Positions 45,541 to 54,907 of a stretch of DNA of 64,000 bases are shown piece after piece; the stretch's first letter is position 1; every line of letters starts with the position of its first letter. The translations under genes were made by a program, and so were the position numbers. The notes under the pieces are model-generated. The model was given only the letters and a program-made list of their open reading frames with translations. It did not search any database and was not told where the DNA came from. The stretch lies in assembly GCA_947454705.1 (NCBI GenBank), contig CANGKZ010000012.1, positions 62,001 to 126,000 on the forward strand, in the 5' to 3' direction. This DNA is from Verrucomicrobiota bacterium (lineage in GTDB: Bacteria; Verrucomicrobiota; Verrucomicrobiia; Limisphaerales; UBA9464).

Positions 45541-46041
45541 ATGCAGTCCCACGAAGTGCTCCGGGAGGTCTTGGCAAACACCAGCGCCAAGCAGATTGCC
45601 GCCGACCTCGATCTGTCGCTGTCGCTCATCTACAAGTGGGCCGAGCCCCAGAATCCGGAGACCGGCACCTCGGGGACCAATCCGCTCGAACGGGTGGACC
45701 AGCTGTATCAAAGCACCAAGGATCCCCGCATTCTCCAGTGGCTGTGCCATCGTGCCGGCGGCTTCTTCATCAAGAATCCCAAGACGCCGCAGGATCGCCC
45801 CGATCAGCTGATTCCGGCCACCAACCGGATCGTGCAGGAATTTGCCGATTTGCTGGCCGTGATCGCCACCGCGGCGGCCGACAGCCACATCAATCCCGCC
45901 GAAGCGAAGACCATCCGCAAACGCTGGCAGGAGTTGAAGACCGAGACCGAGACCTTCGTGGTGTGCTGCGAAGAAGGGAACTTTGCCGCGATCAAGAATC
46001 CGGCGACGACTCCCGCCCCTGCGGATTCCAAGAAGGCCTGA
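45541..46041 (+). CDS. Phage CII-like helix-turn-helix regulatory protein
   Basis: This 166-residue protein has a helix-turn-helix at about 13-32 (TSAKQIAADLDLSLSLIYKW), followed by RVDQLYQSTKDPRILQWLCHRAGG, a segment like phage regulatory protein CII-family members found as chromosomal genes in Verrucomicrobia. The rest is helical. It is probably a DNA-binding transcription regulator of unknown target. No phage genes surround it. Confidence 0.7.
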   Translation: MQSHEVLREVLANTSAKQIAADLDLSLSLIYKWAEPQNPETGTSGTNPLERVDQLYQSTKDPRILQWLCHRAGGFFIKNPKTPQDRPDQLIPATNRIVQEFADLLAVIATAAADSHINPAEAKTIRKRWQELKTETETFVVCCEEGNFAAIKNPATTPAPADSKKA

Positions 46042-46093
46042 TTCGGAAAATCAGGACGCGCGGCTGGCGGAATTTAGTTCAAACGCGGGTGTG

Positions 46094-46125
46094 GCGGGAT
46101 GGATCCGGGATCCGATCCACCCCGC
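46094..46125. terminator. Possible bidirectional hairpin between convergent genes
   Basis: GCGGGATGGATC (46094-46105) pairs with GATCCACCCCGC (46114-46125) with one mismatch and an 8-base loop. It sits between the convergent CII-like and SGNH genes. No T-run follows on either strand, so this is only a possible terminator. Confidence 0.4.
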
Positions 46126-46162
46126 TCAAATGTGAGCCCTGCGCTTTGGCTCCGGCTCCGGT

Positions 46163-47500
46163 TCAGGGAGCGGCGACGATTTGAATCGTGTGGGTCACCG
46201 GGACCTGGGCGGCTTTGATCGCGTCAGCCAGGGGCTTCCGGGCCTTCTCGGTCAGCGCCACGGTGGCCTTCATGTCGATCTTGCCCTCTTCGCCGTGGAA
46301 GAGCGTCTTGATCTGACGCGTCTCGTAGGCCTGCTTCTTGGCCACGGCTTCATCAAGTTTCTTGAACGCGTCGTCGAACGGCGTGTGGACGAATTCGGCG
46401 GGAAGATTGATGCCGGTGGCGAGTTGTTCCGCGGTGAAGGTGTGGGATTCCTTGCCCCAGGTGACGGTGTACGACTTGGCGGACCCGTGGGTGGCCACGA
46501 GGCGGAAGCGGTTGAAGTGATCCTGGAATCCGGAGAGCGCCATGCCGGAGCGGATCGCGTTGTCGTCCTTCAACTCGCCCGGAGGCGCGCAGAACGGATA
46601 CCGCGTGCTGCGGACGGTCACCGATCCCGCGGCGGCGGCGGTCACCTGATGCCCGTCGGAAGCGGAGGATTTGCCGTTCGCGAGATCGACGGTGATCGTG
46701 CCGAGCTCGAGATCGGAGAGGCCGAGCGCCTTGAGATACGCGGTGGCCATCACCACATGACCCGACCAGCCGGGATGCACGGCGTCCTTGCCCGCAATGG
46801 CATAGCCGGGGCCAAACTGATTGGTGGCGGCCCAGCCGGCGGTGAACATGGGCCAGAAGACGTCAGCAAACACCACGCCTTCGCGTTGGGCGATGTCGAG
46901 GTCGATGTTCCGCAGCTCGCACAGGTTGAGGTTCATCACCTCCGACGGCGCCTTGCTCCACGGCACTACGGGGCCCACGCAGCCGGGCGATCCGAGCACG
47001 AATCGCACGCCGGCCTTCTTGAACGCGCGCACGATTGCCTCCTGATTCTCGCGGTACCACTGGCCGTTCTTGGGATCATACGCGGTGTAGCGATGATCGT
47101 TCATTCCGTAGCAGGTGGTGGCAACGGTGGGATTGAAGCGCAGGCAGTCGTTCACCATGCGGTTCTTGAATCCCTCGGCCGTTTCGCCGCCCCAACCGTA
47201 CTGGCGCACCGTGACGCCGAGCTGCGGATAGCAGGCGCTGATGTAGGTCTCCATGACTCGCGAGTACATCTTCTGCTCGGTGATGGAATCGCCAATGATG
47301 GCGAGTCGATCGCCCTTGCGCAGGAGGAGTCCGCCGGGAGCGGGCGCCTTCTTCGGATGGAGGGCGGCGAACTTGGGATCGGCCGGGGCCGATTCGAATT
47401 CCTGCGCGAGGCCCGTACCGCCGAGTCCGGCGGAAGCGGCGGCGGCGAGGGAAAGGGTGGCGACAAAACGGGACCAGCGTTGCGCAGAGAGCGAGGGCAT
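46163..47500 (-). CDS. Secreted SGNH/GDSL hydrolase
   Basis: 445 residues with a signal peptide (to about 32). The SGNH motifs are present: Ser72 in IIGDSITEQ, YGWGGETAEGF, Asn134 in CYGMNDHRY, and Asp239/His242 in DAVHPGWSGH, so it should be a lipase, esterase or acyl-hydrolase of carbohydrate substrates. Many PVC members are linked to polysaccharide deacetylation, but the substrate here is unknown. The start at 47500 follows a repeat array; the upstream extension to 47608 is rejected. Confidence 0.88.
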   Translation of the reverse strand: MPSLSAQRWSRFVATLSLAAAASAGLGGTGLAQEFESAPADPKFAALHPKKAPAPGGLLLRKGDRLAIIGDSITEQKMYSRVMETYISACYPQLGVTVRQYGWGGETAEGFKNRMVNDCLRFNPTVATTCYGMNDHRYTAYDPKNGQWYRENQEAIVRAFKKAGVRFVLGSPGCVGPVVPWSKAPSEVMNLNLCELRNIDLDIAQREGVVFADVFWPMFTAGWAATNQFGPGYAIAGKDAVHPGWSGHVVMATAYLKALGLSDLELGTITVDLANGKSSASDGHQVTAAAAGSVTVRSTRYPFCAPPGELKDDNAIRSGMALSGFQDHFNRFRLVATHGSAKSYTVTWGKESHTFTAEQLATGINLPAEFVHTPFDDAFKKLDEAVAKKQAYETRQIKTLFHGEEGKIDMKATVALTEKARKPLADAIKAAQVPVTHTIQIVAAP

Positions 47501-47583
47501 GGAGAAACCCTGCGGCAGCCCGCGCCGCGCGGTCAAGCGGGCGGGGGGATCGGAGATCGAGATTCGGAGATCGAAGATCGGGG

Positions 47584-47616
47584 AGACACGGACTTCACGG
47601 ATCGACACGGATTCGG
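47584..47616. repeat. ACACGGATT-type phased repeat
   Basis: AGACACGGACTTCACGGATC then GACACGGATTCG, three units of the family also seen at 44836 and 59601. Confidence 0.55.
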
Positions 47617-47657
47617 AGAGAGTTGGGAGTTTCAGCCTTCAAGCGGAGTTGAAGAGT

Positions 47658-47728
47658 TACCGGTCGGTTTTTCGTTCCACCCGAACTCGAAAGCGGTGTC
47701 GACGCTGCGCTCTGCCACCGCACTCCAA
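47658..47728 (-). repeat. Dispersed hairpin repeat, copy R4
   Basis: ACCGGTCGGTTTTT near 47659, then the core AAAGCGGTG...CACTCCAA (47690-47728). Inverted relative to R2. Confidence 0.78.
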
Positions 47729-47776
47729 GAGCCGGTGGATGCACGAGTTGAAGGGTTGAAGTGGTGCTCTCCGAAC

Positions 47777-47880
47777 AAAGCGGTAGAGGACTACCGCAGT
47801 CCAAGACCTGGCGGATTTCGCCGCGTGGAGGACGAGGTCGCGGCAGCGTCGTGGAGTGCGCCAGTCCTCTGGCGCTTTGG
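47777..47880. repeat. Paired hairpin repeat A/B, copy 2
   Basis: Block B (47777-47813) then block A (47837-47880), the reverse order of the copy at 13915-14042. Both hairpins are intact: GCGGTAG-AGGA-CTACCGC and CGCCAG-TCCT-CTGGCG. Confidence 0.72.
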
Positions 47881-47966
47881 CCAACGCCGAGCAGGGAACG
47901 AAGCGAAGGAACCGCAGAGGCGCGGAGAGGCAGAGCCGTCTCATTTTTGGTGCCGCGGCGAGGGTG

Positions 47967-48036
47967 CCGGTCGGTGCTTTTCTGGCCCCGGTTTTGAAAG
48001 CGGTGTCGACGCTGCGCTCTGCCACCGCGCTCCAAA
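47967..48036 (-). repeat. Dispersed hairpin repeat, copy R5
   Basis: GCCGGTCGGTGC then AAAGCGGTGTCGACGCTGCG...GCTCCAAAA (47997-48036), followed by an AT-rich CCAATTTAGAATTTTTAATT. The 604-base gap 47501-48104 consists of these repeats and holds no gene. Confidence 0.75.
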
Positions 48037-48104
48037 ATCGCGCCGTTCCAATTTAGAATTTTTAATTCCGCCTGCGCCTTCCCCTTCAACCGCCGCAGGC
48101 TCGC

Positions 48105-51100
48105 TCACCCCAGCAGCTCGCGGATTTCGTCCCAGGACAGGCCCGAGGTGAAGGCTTCCTCGCCGGTCAGAGCCGCGGCGATCACTTCGCGTTTGCGGCG
48201 CTGCAGGGTCAGGATCTTTTCCTCGATGGTTCCGCGAGTGATGAGTTTGTAGGAGGTCACCACACGGGTTTGCCCAATCCGGTGCGCACGGTCCGTGGCC
48301 TGATCCTCGACCGCCGGATTCCACCACGGATCGAAGTGAATCACCGTGTCCGCCCCGGTGAGGTTCAGACCCACGCCGCCGGCCTTGAGTGAAATGAGGA
48401 ACACCGGAATCGAGGCATCCGACTGAAACTTCGCCACCACCGCGCCGCGATCGCGCGTGGAGCCGTCGAGATGACAGCTCGCCACGCCGCGTTCCTTCAG
48501 CTCTTCCTGCAGCAACGCGAGCATCGAGGTGAACTGACTGAACACCAGCACGCGGTGTCCGCCGTCGAGCACTTCGTCGAGGAGTTCGCCGAACAACTGC
48601 ACCTTGCCGCCAGGTTCGACCGCCGCGGGCTTCGCCGCGAGGCCGGCATCGGAGTCCGACTTGGGCTCGAGCTGGAGCAGTCGAAGATCGCAGCAGATCT
48701 GACGCAACCGCAGTAGCGCCGTGAGAACCAGCATGCGGCTCTTGGCCAGGCCCTGTTCGCCGGTGGCTTCGAGGACTTCCTTGCGCGTGTGGGCGAGGAG
48801 CTGCTGGTACAGGGTCGATTGCGCCGGGGTGAGTTCGCAATACGCGACCTGCTCGATCTTATCCGGGAGTTCGCGCACGACCTCCTTCTTCAAACGGCGC
48901 AGCAGGAACGGTCGGATGCGGCGTCGCAGCCGCTGCAGCGCGCCAGCGTCGCGTTCCTTGGTGATGGCGACTTCGTATCGGTCGCGGAAATCATCCGCAC
49001 TGCCCAGGTACCCGGGCATGAGGAAATCGAACAAACTCCACAAATCCGCCACCGAGTTTTCCAGCGGCGTGCCGGTGAGAACCAGCCGGTGCGCCGAGCG
49101 GACGCTCTTCACCGTCTTTGCGTTCTGCGTGGTGCGGTTCTTGATGTGCTGGGCCTCGTCGAGAACGACTGTATCAAATTCGATCTCGCGGTATTGAGCC
49201 GCATCGCGTCGGACCAGTGCGTAGCTGGTGATCACCAGGTCGGCGGATGCGAGTTGGTCGAAGTGCTTCTCGCGATTGGATCCGTGAATCACGAGCACGC
49301 GCAGCTCCGGGGTGAAGCGCGCGGCCTCGGCGGCCCAGTTGAACACCAGCGAGGTGGGGCAAATGACCAAAAATGGGGCACGCGGATGATCCGGGGTTTC
49401 GCGGATCGAGCGGATCAGTGCGAGCACCTGGAGGGTTTTTCCGAGGCCCATTTCATCGGCCAGGATGCCGCCGAATCCATTCTGTCGGAGGAACGACATC
49501 CAGGCCACGCCGTGTTTCTGGTACGGACGCAGGACGGAATCGAGCGATCCCAACGGCGGGCATCGCAGTTCGGCCTGGCCGGTCTGGAGTCGCACCCGGT
49601 CCTGCCACACCGACGGGGCGGCGAAGGTCAGGCCCTGTTCGCGCAGGGAGCTTTCCAGAAATTCCGCCTGCGCCTGGGGCATGCGGTATCGCTGCACCGC
49701 GCCGGCGCCCTGTTCCGGGGCGCAGTCGAGCAGCACTTCCTGCAACTCTTCCACGGCGCCGGTGTCGAGGATCGCGATGCGACCATTTTTGAGACGCCGG
49801 TTCCCGCCGCGCAGCAGCTGCTGGATGTCGGCGGCGCTGAAGGTTTCGCCTTCGCCGGTGGAGTACTGCACCTCGAGGTCGAACCAGTTCTGCCCGCTGG
49901 GCACGATCTTCAGGCGGGGTTCGATGCGTTCCAACTGCGTGCGCGTGCTGCGGTCGAGTCGCTCCTCCAGCGACACGCTCCACTCGCGTTCCAATTTTGG
50001 ATAATCGCGGGCGAAGAAGGCGATGATGCGGTCCTGTCCGGTCATTTGCCATTTGCCTTCGCTCGACGGACCGCTGAATCCGGCCTGACGCAGACGCTGG
50101 ACGGCGGACTGCTCCGCGGAGAGGTCGCGCGTGGAGTATCGGCGGGGATGCTCGGGATCGGGCATCCATGCGGATTCCGAGGCTGAGGTGACGCCGATGG
50201 TCATGATCCGCGGTCCGTACGCGCACTGGAGCGTGCCGGCCAGTTGGGCGAGTCCGCCGGCGAGGTTGAGCACGAACTTCGGAGCGCGCGGCGCGAGTTC
50301 GAAATCTTCGAGTCGGAATGAGGCCTCCACTCCGCCCGCTGCGACAAGCTTCGGCCACACGCCGGAAAGAAAGGCCGGGATCTGGCTGCGAGGAATGGTG
50401 CGTCCAACGGTCAATGCCTCGCGCAATTCGGCGGGCACCGCAAAGGGACGCACGGTGAATCCATCGAGTGACCACGTCCCCGAATCGTCGCCAAGCAACA
50501 CCGGCGCTTTTCCGCGCGATTTCGGTTTGAGCACGATTTCGCCGGCGGGGTTGAGATCGGCCTTCAACTCGACCGGGGCCGGGGTGGATTCGATGCGGAG
50601 ATTTTGTCCGCGTCCCACGGTGATTCGCGGATGTCCGGCCATCGCGGGGAGCAGGGAAACAAAGTCGCGCGTGGAAAGCTGGACCATTCCCGGGGTGTCG
50701 CCACCGGTCACGAGTTCTGCAGCATCGAGCAATTTCGCGTCACCGGGACTCAACGCGAACCGACCCTGTCCAACGTAAGCGCTCAACGGCTGGCGTCCTG
50801 CGGCGGTGACGCCCTCAAACACCAGCATCACCTTGCCGCGCGCTGCGGCCTCGGTGAGTTGGGGCGGGGTGATGACGTGGATCGACAGTTCTCGTCCTCC
50901 GGGGTCGCGGGTCAGTCGAAGCGGATCCTTGGTGCGGATCTGCGGTCGAGCCGCGGAAGAAACTCCGGGCGTGGATTGCGTGGCGGTCGAGCCGGGAACC
51001 TTCGGCGGAGCGGGGGGCTTGAGATGATGCAGTCCGACCGCGACGGAATGGGCGCAGATCGTGCCGTCCTCGCGGGATTGGCGGCAGGTGCAGATGTTCT

Positions 51101-51296
51101 CGATGTCGAAGCTGCTCTTGATCACCAGACCGGATCGGTAGCTGGTGTCTCCCGCCTGGACGACGCCCTTGAGCATCGGCGGGGTCCAGTTCGACGACAG
51201 CACCTTGCCCGCCGAGAGCAGGGCGCGCGCGTGTTGCACGGCTTCCCATCCGGCGGTTTTTTGGAAGAAGGCGTCGTTGAGCGTGACCTCACTCAT
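48105..51296 (-). CDS. SNF2-family helicase with N-terminal SWIM zinc finger
   Basis: This 1063-residue ATP-dependent DNA translocase has a SWIM zinc motif near the N-terminus: Cys69-x-Cys71-x9-Cys81-x-His83. The SNF2 motor shows Walker A ADEMGLGKT at about 612-620, the DEAQ box (VLDEAQHIKN) near 705-715, the TGTPLENSVADLWSLFDFL motif, and the helicase C-domain with VFSQFTSM, HLDGSTRDR and AHRIGQ. Members act in transcription-linked or repair remodelling of DNA. Neither partner nor regulator is obvious. It follows the CotH gene by 79 bases. Confidence 0.93.
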   Translation of the reverse strand: MSEVTLNDAFFQKTAGWEAVQHARALLSAGKVLSSNWTPPMLKGVVQAGDTSYRSGLVIKSSFDIENICTCRQSREDGTICAHSVAVGLHHLKPPAPPKVPGSTATQSTPGVSSAARPQIRTKDPLRLTRDPGGRELSIHVITPPQLTEAAARGKVMLVFEGVTAAGRQPLSAYVGQGRFALSPGDAKLLDAAELVTGGDTPGMVQLSTRDFVSLLPAMAGHPRITVGRGQNLRIESTPAPVELKADLNPAGEIVLKPKSRGKAPVLLGDDSGTWSLDGFTVRPFAVPAELREALTVGRTIPRSQIPAFLSGVWPKLVAAGGVEASFRLEDFELAPRAPKFVLNLAGGLAQLAGTLQCAYGPRIMTIGVTSASESAWMPDPEHPRRYSTRDLSAEQSAVQRLRQAGFSGPSSEGKWQMTGQDRIIAFFARDYPKLEREWSVSLEERLDRSTRTQLERIEPRLKIVPSGQNWFDLEVQYSTGEGETFSAADIQQLLRGGNRRLKNGRIAILDTGAVEELQEVLLDCAPEQGAGAVQRYRMPQAQAEFLESSLREQGLTFAAPSVWQDRVRLQTGQAELRCPPLGSLDSVLRPYQKHGVAWMSFLRQNGFGGILADEMGLGKTLQVLALIRSIRETPDHPRAPFLVICPTSLVFNWAAEAARFTPELRVLVIHGSNREKHFDQLASADLVITSYALVRRDAAQYREIEFDTVVLDEAQHIKNRTTQNAKTVKSVRSAHRLVLTGTPLENSVADLWSLFDFLMPGYLGSADDFRDRYEVAITKERDAGALQRLRRRIRPFLLRRLKKEVVRELPDKIEQVAYCELTPAQSTLYQQLLAHTRKEVLEATGEQGLAKSRMLVLTALLRLRQICCDLRLLQLEPKSDSDAGLAAKPAAVEPGGKVQLFGELLDEVLDGGHRVLVFSQFTSMLALLQEELKERGVASCHLDGSTRDRGAVVAKFQSDASIPVFLISLKAGGVGLNLTGADTVIHFDPWWNPAVEDQATDRAHRIGQTRVVTSYKLITRGTIEEKILTLQRRKREVIAAALTGEEAFTSGLSWDEIRELLG

Positions 51297-51375
51297 CGTG
51301 AACCGCCGACCCTAGCGATCAGCAGCCGGGGGAGATAGAAAATCCCGTGTCCCGGTCCGATCCAGCGTGCCCTGG

Positions 51376-53448
51376 TCACTTCGCGTTTTTCAGTTCACGT
51401 TCGAGGAAGGCGTGACGCTCGCGCAATTGGCGGCGAATGCTTTCCAAATTCGATCGGAATTCGCGCAGCGCGGCCTCCGGATCCTGCTTGTTGGAAACGG
51501 CGCGGAATCGAACCTCGGGCTCCAATCGACGTTCCAGGTTGGCAATCACCGGCAGAAGGTTGGCCTCGGTGAACACGGTTGAATTCACCTCGCGGAGGCG
51601 CGCGAGGAACCGGGCGCGGAACTGCGGATTCGCCAGCAACGGACCTGAAAAGTAACCGCCCGGACGCCACCAGCGGGTCACGCCCCAGGGATGCGTCTTC
51701 ATGGCGAAGAGTCCATCGCCTGGATCCTTGTCCCCGTTCATTCCGAAGGTGAGGGGCATGGTGTACCAGTCGTAGCGCTTCGAGGAATCGTCGAAGTCAC
51801 CCCAGGTCTTGTCTTCATCCCAGGGAATGATCGTCCATTTCCCGTTCGGGCGGAGGTCGTGGTGGACGAAGTAGTTGTTGAAGAAGCCGTCCCAATTCTG
51901 GATGCACTGCGATGCGACGTAGTAGTTGCAGAACTCGGCTACATCCACGCGGTCCTGGATCCACTTCCATCCGGCCTCGCCCTTCGCGCGGCCCAGTCCG
52001 TCGATGAACTCCACCAGATCGCCGTGTCCTTCGCGCAGCCGGGTCTTCTTTTCATTCTGCTCCACCACCCCATCCCCGTACCAGAGCGCCTTGTACACGG
52101 TCCCGTTCTCATCGCGGCCGATGCGGCGCAGGAACGACTTGTTGGGCTGCTCCACGATCAGGTGGTATCCCACGGGACGTTGATCCACCCACATGCGAAC
52201 GAATTCAGTCCGGGGTGAGGCCACCCCGCAGCGTTCCAACACCTCGTAGGAAAGCGGTTCGGTGAGAAGCCAGCGCGGATTGCCCTCGTAGATCACATTG
52301 AGCGTGGTCATTTCCTGAATCGGCGCATCCTTGAACAGACGGATCTTCCAACCGCCGTTGCGCCGGGTGATGCGCAGATGATCGAAGACTTCGACCGGTG
52401 CGCCGTTGGTGGGCATCCAGACGAAGGCCGCCTTGCCGCGGTTGGCGACGGTGGCGTTCTGAAGGCTTCGGAATTGGGTTCGAGCCAGCGCTCCCGCGTC
52501 ACCCAGCCGTATCAGGTGCCCCAGGGGGACGGAGCTGCGGTTGGTGTTGGCGAGCGCGAAGGTGGAGAAGGTCGCCCGGGGATCCTCGGGATCGGGAGCC
52601 CAACGCTCGGTGGCGCGGGTGCTCACGGCATGCACGCGGACCCGGATCAGGCGTCCGCTCGCCACGCCCGGAATCACGGCCTGATACACGCCATCCTTGG
52701 GGCCGCCGGAAATGCGGCTCATGGGAAGTACCGATTCTGGGACACCGGGTTGGGTTTCCAGAATCTGGACTCGAAGTTCCGCGGATTGAATGCCCGCTGC
52801 GTCGGTGATTCGCGCGGTCACTGGAACCGGCTGACCGGGGAGTGCTGTGGGCACGGTGACATCGCGAATTCCCGGCAACGGAACGGGACGCGCTGCGGAG
52901 TTCGGACGCCCGGGGGTTCCGACCGCCTTGGGGCGTTCGGGCAACCGGGACGCGGCCCACGATGCTGGATCGCCCGACGGGCCGGCGGGGTGGATTCGTT
53001 CCAGTGAGGCCCCAAATCCATCTGGCGCCTGGGGCCATGGGGCTTTGTCGGTGAATCGAACCGCATCCACCGTCTTTCCGGCGGCGTCGTTCAATTCGAT
53101 CCGCTCGCCGCCGTGCTTGAGTCGGCCGGTGAACTGCCCAAGCACGGGCAATCCGGGGCCGTAGTGGCGAGCGAAGGAGACCGGATCGTGCGGCACCACC
53201 ACGAGCCCACCTGCGGGCAAGTTCGTGGCTGGAAGGGTTGCCTGCACCCCGCGGGTGAATTGCCATCCCTGCAATTCCACCGGATTCGGCCCCGCGTTCA
53301 GCAACTCGATGTACTGCAGGTCATCGCGATCCTCGGGCGGATGATACATCACCTCGTTGATCACCACAGCGGCCTTCAGTCCGTGTGCACAAACGGCCCA
53401 GAAAACGACGATTCCGATGCAGCGTCGCCACGCGGTTACGAAGAACAT
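51376..53448 (-). CDS. Secreted lamin-tail / CotH-kinase family protein
   Basis: 690 residues. Signal peptide 1-27. A lamin-tail domain spans about 28-140 (INEVMYHPPEDRDDLQYIELLN). The C-terminal half has the CotH-like region FEFVRMWVDQRPVGYHLIVEQ-type and WDEDKTWGDFDDSS, with a conserved RWW...GPLLANPQFRARFL pattern. CotH proteins are unusual kinases (spore coat H) that phosphorylate proteins; here the family is a secreted PVC type. A Pro-rich extension upstream to 53838 overlaps the pseudopilin gene and is rejected. The pseudopilin gene ends 89 bases upstream on the same strand. Confidence 0.88.
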   Translation of the reverse strand: MFFVTAWRRCIGIVVFWAVCAHGLKAAVVINEVMYHPPEDRDDLQYIELLNAGPNPVELQGWQFTRGVQATLPATNLPAGGLVVVPHDPVSFARHYGPGLPVLGQFTGRLKHGGERIELNDAAGKTVDAVRFTDKAPWPQAPDGFGASLERIHPAGPSGDPASWAASRLPERPKAVGTPGRPNSAARPVPLPGIRDVTVPTALPGQPVPVTARITDAAGIQSAELRVQILETQPGVPESVLPMSRISGGPKDGVYQAVIPGVASGRLIRVRVHAVSTRATERWAPDPEDPRATFSTFALANTNRSSVPLGHLIRLGDAGALARTQFRSLQNATVANRGKAAFVWMPTNGAPVEVFDHLRITRRNGGWKIRLFKDAPIQEMTTLNVIYEGNPRWLLTEPLSYEVLERCGVASPRTEFVRMWVDQRPVGYHLIVEQPNKSFLRRIGRDENGTVYKALWYGDGVVEQNEKKTRLREGHGDLVEFIDGLGRAKGEAGWKWIQDRVDVAEFCNYYVASQCIQNWDGFFNNYFVHHDLRPNGKWTIIPWDEDKTWGDFDDSSKRYDWYTMPLTFGMNGDKDPGDGLFAMKTHPWGVTRWWRPGGYFSGPLLANPQFRARFLARLREVNSTVFTEANLLPVIANLERRLEPEVRFRAVSNKQDPEAALREFRSNLESIRRQLRERHAFLERELKNAK

Positions 53449-53537
53449 GAGAGGGGTGTACCGAAATTGGAACCAGCGGGACAAAGGACCTGCAATCTGG
53501 GTAGAGAACAGTGGCCTGGACGTGTACTCGATCGGAA

Positions 53538-54284
53538 TCAGGGAAGCTTGGGCGGCGCGTTCCGCCACTCGTCGCGGGTGGCCCAGAGGTTGATGGGACT
53601 GACCGATCCGCCGTAGCGGAGGAAGCGGGCGCTGCCGTCGGCGAAGGCGAAGTTGGAGCCGCCGGATTTCTGCCCGCCGTTGTAGCGGTGCATGTTCTGG
53701 TTTACTTCTTCGACGTCGTTGCCGGAGTTGCCCTGGCTGAAGTCCATGTGGACGTGCGGGGAGCCCTTCTGTTTTTCGCCGAACACGATGGTGTCTGAGG
53801 GCAGGGGGATCGCGGTTTCCTTCATGCCGTTGGTCCACTGCCAGTTCATGAACAGGGCGAATTCATTGGAGCTGAGATTGCCCTGAAACCAGTCGTTGAA
53901 CCCGTTCATGATGTAGCTGCGGGCGAGTAGTGCACGGTCCTCGACAGAAAGTCCGGGCGGGAGGAAGGAGAAGCCGTCGGACGGGCACTTCAGGATGTTG
54001 ACCTCCTTGTAGTAGGGCAGGAGTTTGGTCATCCAGGCCTCTGGGTGTTTGCGGCGGGCCGGGTACTGGCTGTCGTGGTCGCTCGCGTACATGATCAGGG
54101 CGAGGCCGAGCTGGCGTTCGTCGCTGAGGCATTTGATCGAATTGGCCTTGGACTTCGCATTGGCCAGTGCCGGGAGAAGCATGGCGGCGAGGATTCCGAT
54201 GATGCCGATCACCACCAGCAGCTCGATCAGCGTGAAGGCGCGTCCCTTCGCGGCGTTCAGGGTGGAGCTCCAATTCTGTTTCAT
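53538..54284 (-). CDS. Type II pseudopilin-like H-X9-DG protein
   Basis: 248 residues, starting at ATG 54284 (an in-frame TTG lies 9 bases upstream). The N-terminus has the prepilin cleavage motif [18 protein letters not shown] with Ala, not Gly, before Phe, common in PVC proteins. The C-terminal half shows [28 protein letters not shown], the H-X9-DG-like motif of DUF1559-type pseudopilins. Such proteins are made in large numbers in PVC genomes and may be exported by a type II-like system. No secretion genes lie nearby. Confidence 0.9.
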   Translation of the reverse strand: MKQNWSSTLNAAKGRAFTLIELLVVIGIIGILAAMLLPALANAKSKANSIKCLSDERQLGLALIMYASDHDSQYPARRKHPEAWMTKLLPYYKEVNILKCPSDGFSFLPPGLSVEDRALLARSYIMNGFNDWFQGNLSSNEFALFMNWQWTNGMKETAIPLPSDTIVFGEKQKGSPHVHMDFSQGNSGNDVEEVNQNMHRYNGGQKSGGSNFAFADGSARFLRYGGSVSPINLWATRDEWRNAPPKLP

Positions 54285-54499
54285 ATCAATCAATGGGCGA
54301 AAGTCGGTCCGGTGTTACAAAAAATCGTCCGGACACTCCAAGGACTCCCGAACCCGGGGGATTTGTTTCAACTTTTTTCCTCCGACCCGTCGTTGGTCGC
54401 CCCGGGCCGGAAAACGTTCAACCTTAAAACGGAGGTTCAAAGGGCCGCAGAGGAATTAAAAATTCGTAATTCAAAATTTTAGAAATGGAACGGCGCGAT

Positions 54500-54674
54500 T
54501 TTGGAGTGCGGTGGCAGAGCGCAGCGTCGACGCCGCTTTTGATTTCGGATGGAACGAAAAACCGACCGGTAAGTGTTCAAATGCGCTTCAAGAACTCATC
54601 CTGTCGAACGTTTTCACTCTGGCTTGCAGGCAGACCAAAGCGGCGTGGCGCTCCGCTTCCCGCCGCACTCCAAG
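54500..54674 (+). repeat. Dispersed hairpin repeat, full two-ended copy R6
   Basis: Left core 54500-54540, then AACGAAAAACCGACCGGTAA (54552-54572), a 60-base middle, and the inverted right end AAAGCGGCGTGGCG...CACTCCAA (54637-54674). AT-rich flanks lie at 54453-54480 and 54691-54720. Nearly the same as R8 in the opposite orientation. Confidence 0.82.
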
Positions 54675-54738
54675 GGGTCAAGGTTCCAAGGAGAAATTCA
54701 GAATGAAGAATTAGAAATTGGGAGCGGAGCCGCGCGAT

Positions 54739-54811
54739 TTTGGAGTGCGGTGGCAGAGCGCAGCGTCGACACCGCTTTTGATTTCGGATGGAACGAAAAA
54801 CCGACCGGTAA
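54739..54811 (+). repeat. Dispersed hairpin repeat, left half copy R7
   Basis: A second left half, TTTGGAGTGCGG...GACACCGCTTTT, followed by GACCGGTAAG, 65 bases after R6 ends. The right half is missing and is replaced by other sequence. R6 and R7 fill most of the 623-base gap 54285-54907, which has no gene. Confidence 0.78.
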
Positions 54812-54854
54812 GCCTTCAACTCCGCCTCAACACCGAAACGCCAAAGTCTTTCCA

Positions 54855-54882
54855 AATCCGTGTCGATCCGTGGGATCCGTGT
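54855..54882. repeat. ACACGGATT-type phased repeat
   Basis: AATCCGTGTCGATCCGTGGG and ATCCGTGTC, three units directly after R7 and before the 3' end of the large fusion gene. Confidence 0.5.
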
Positions 54883-54907
54883 CTTCTTGCCTCGTCCCCC
54901 CTCCGCC

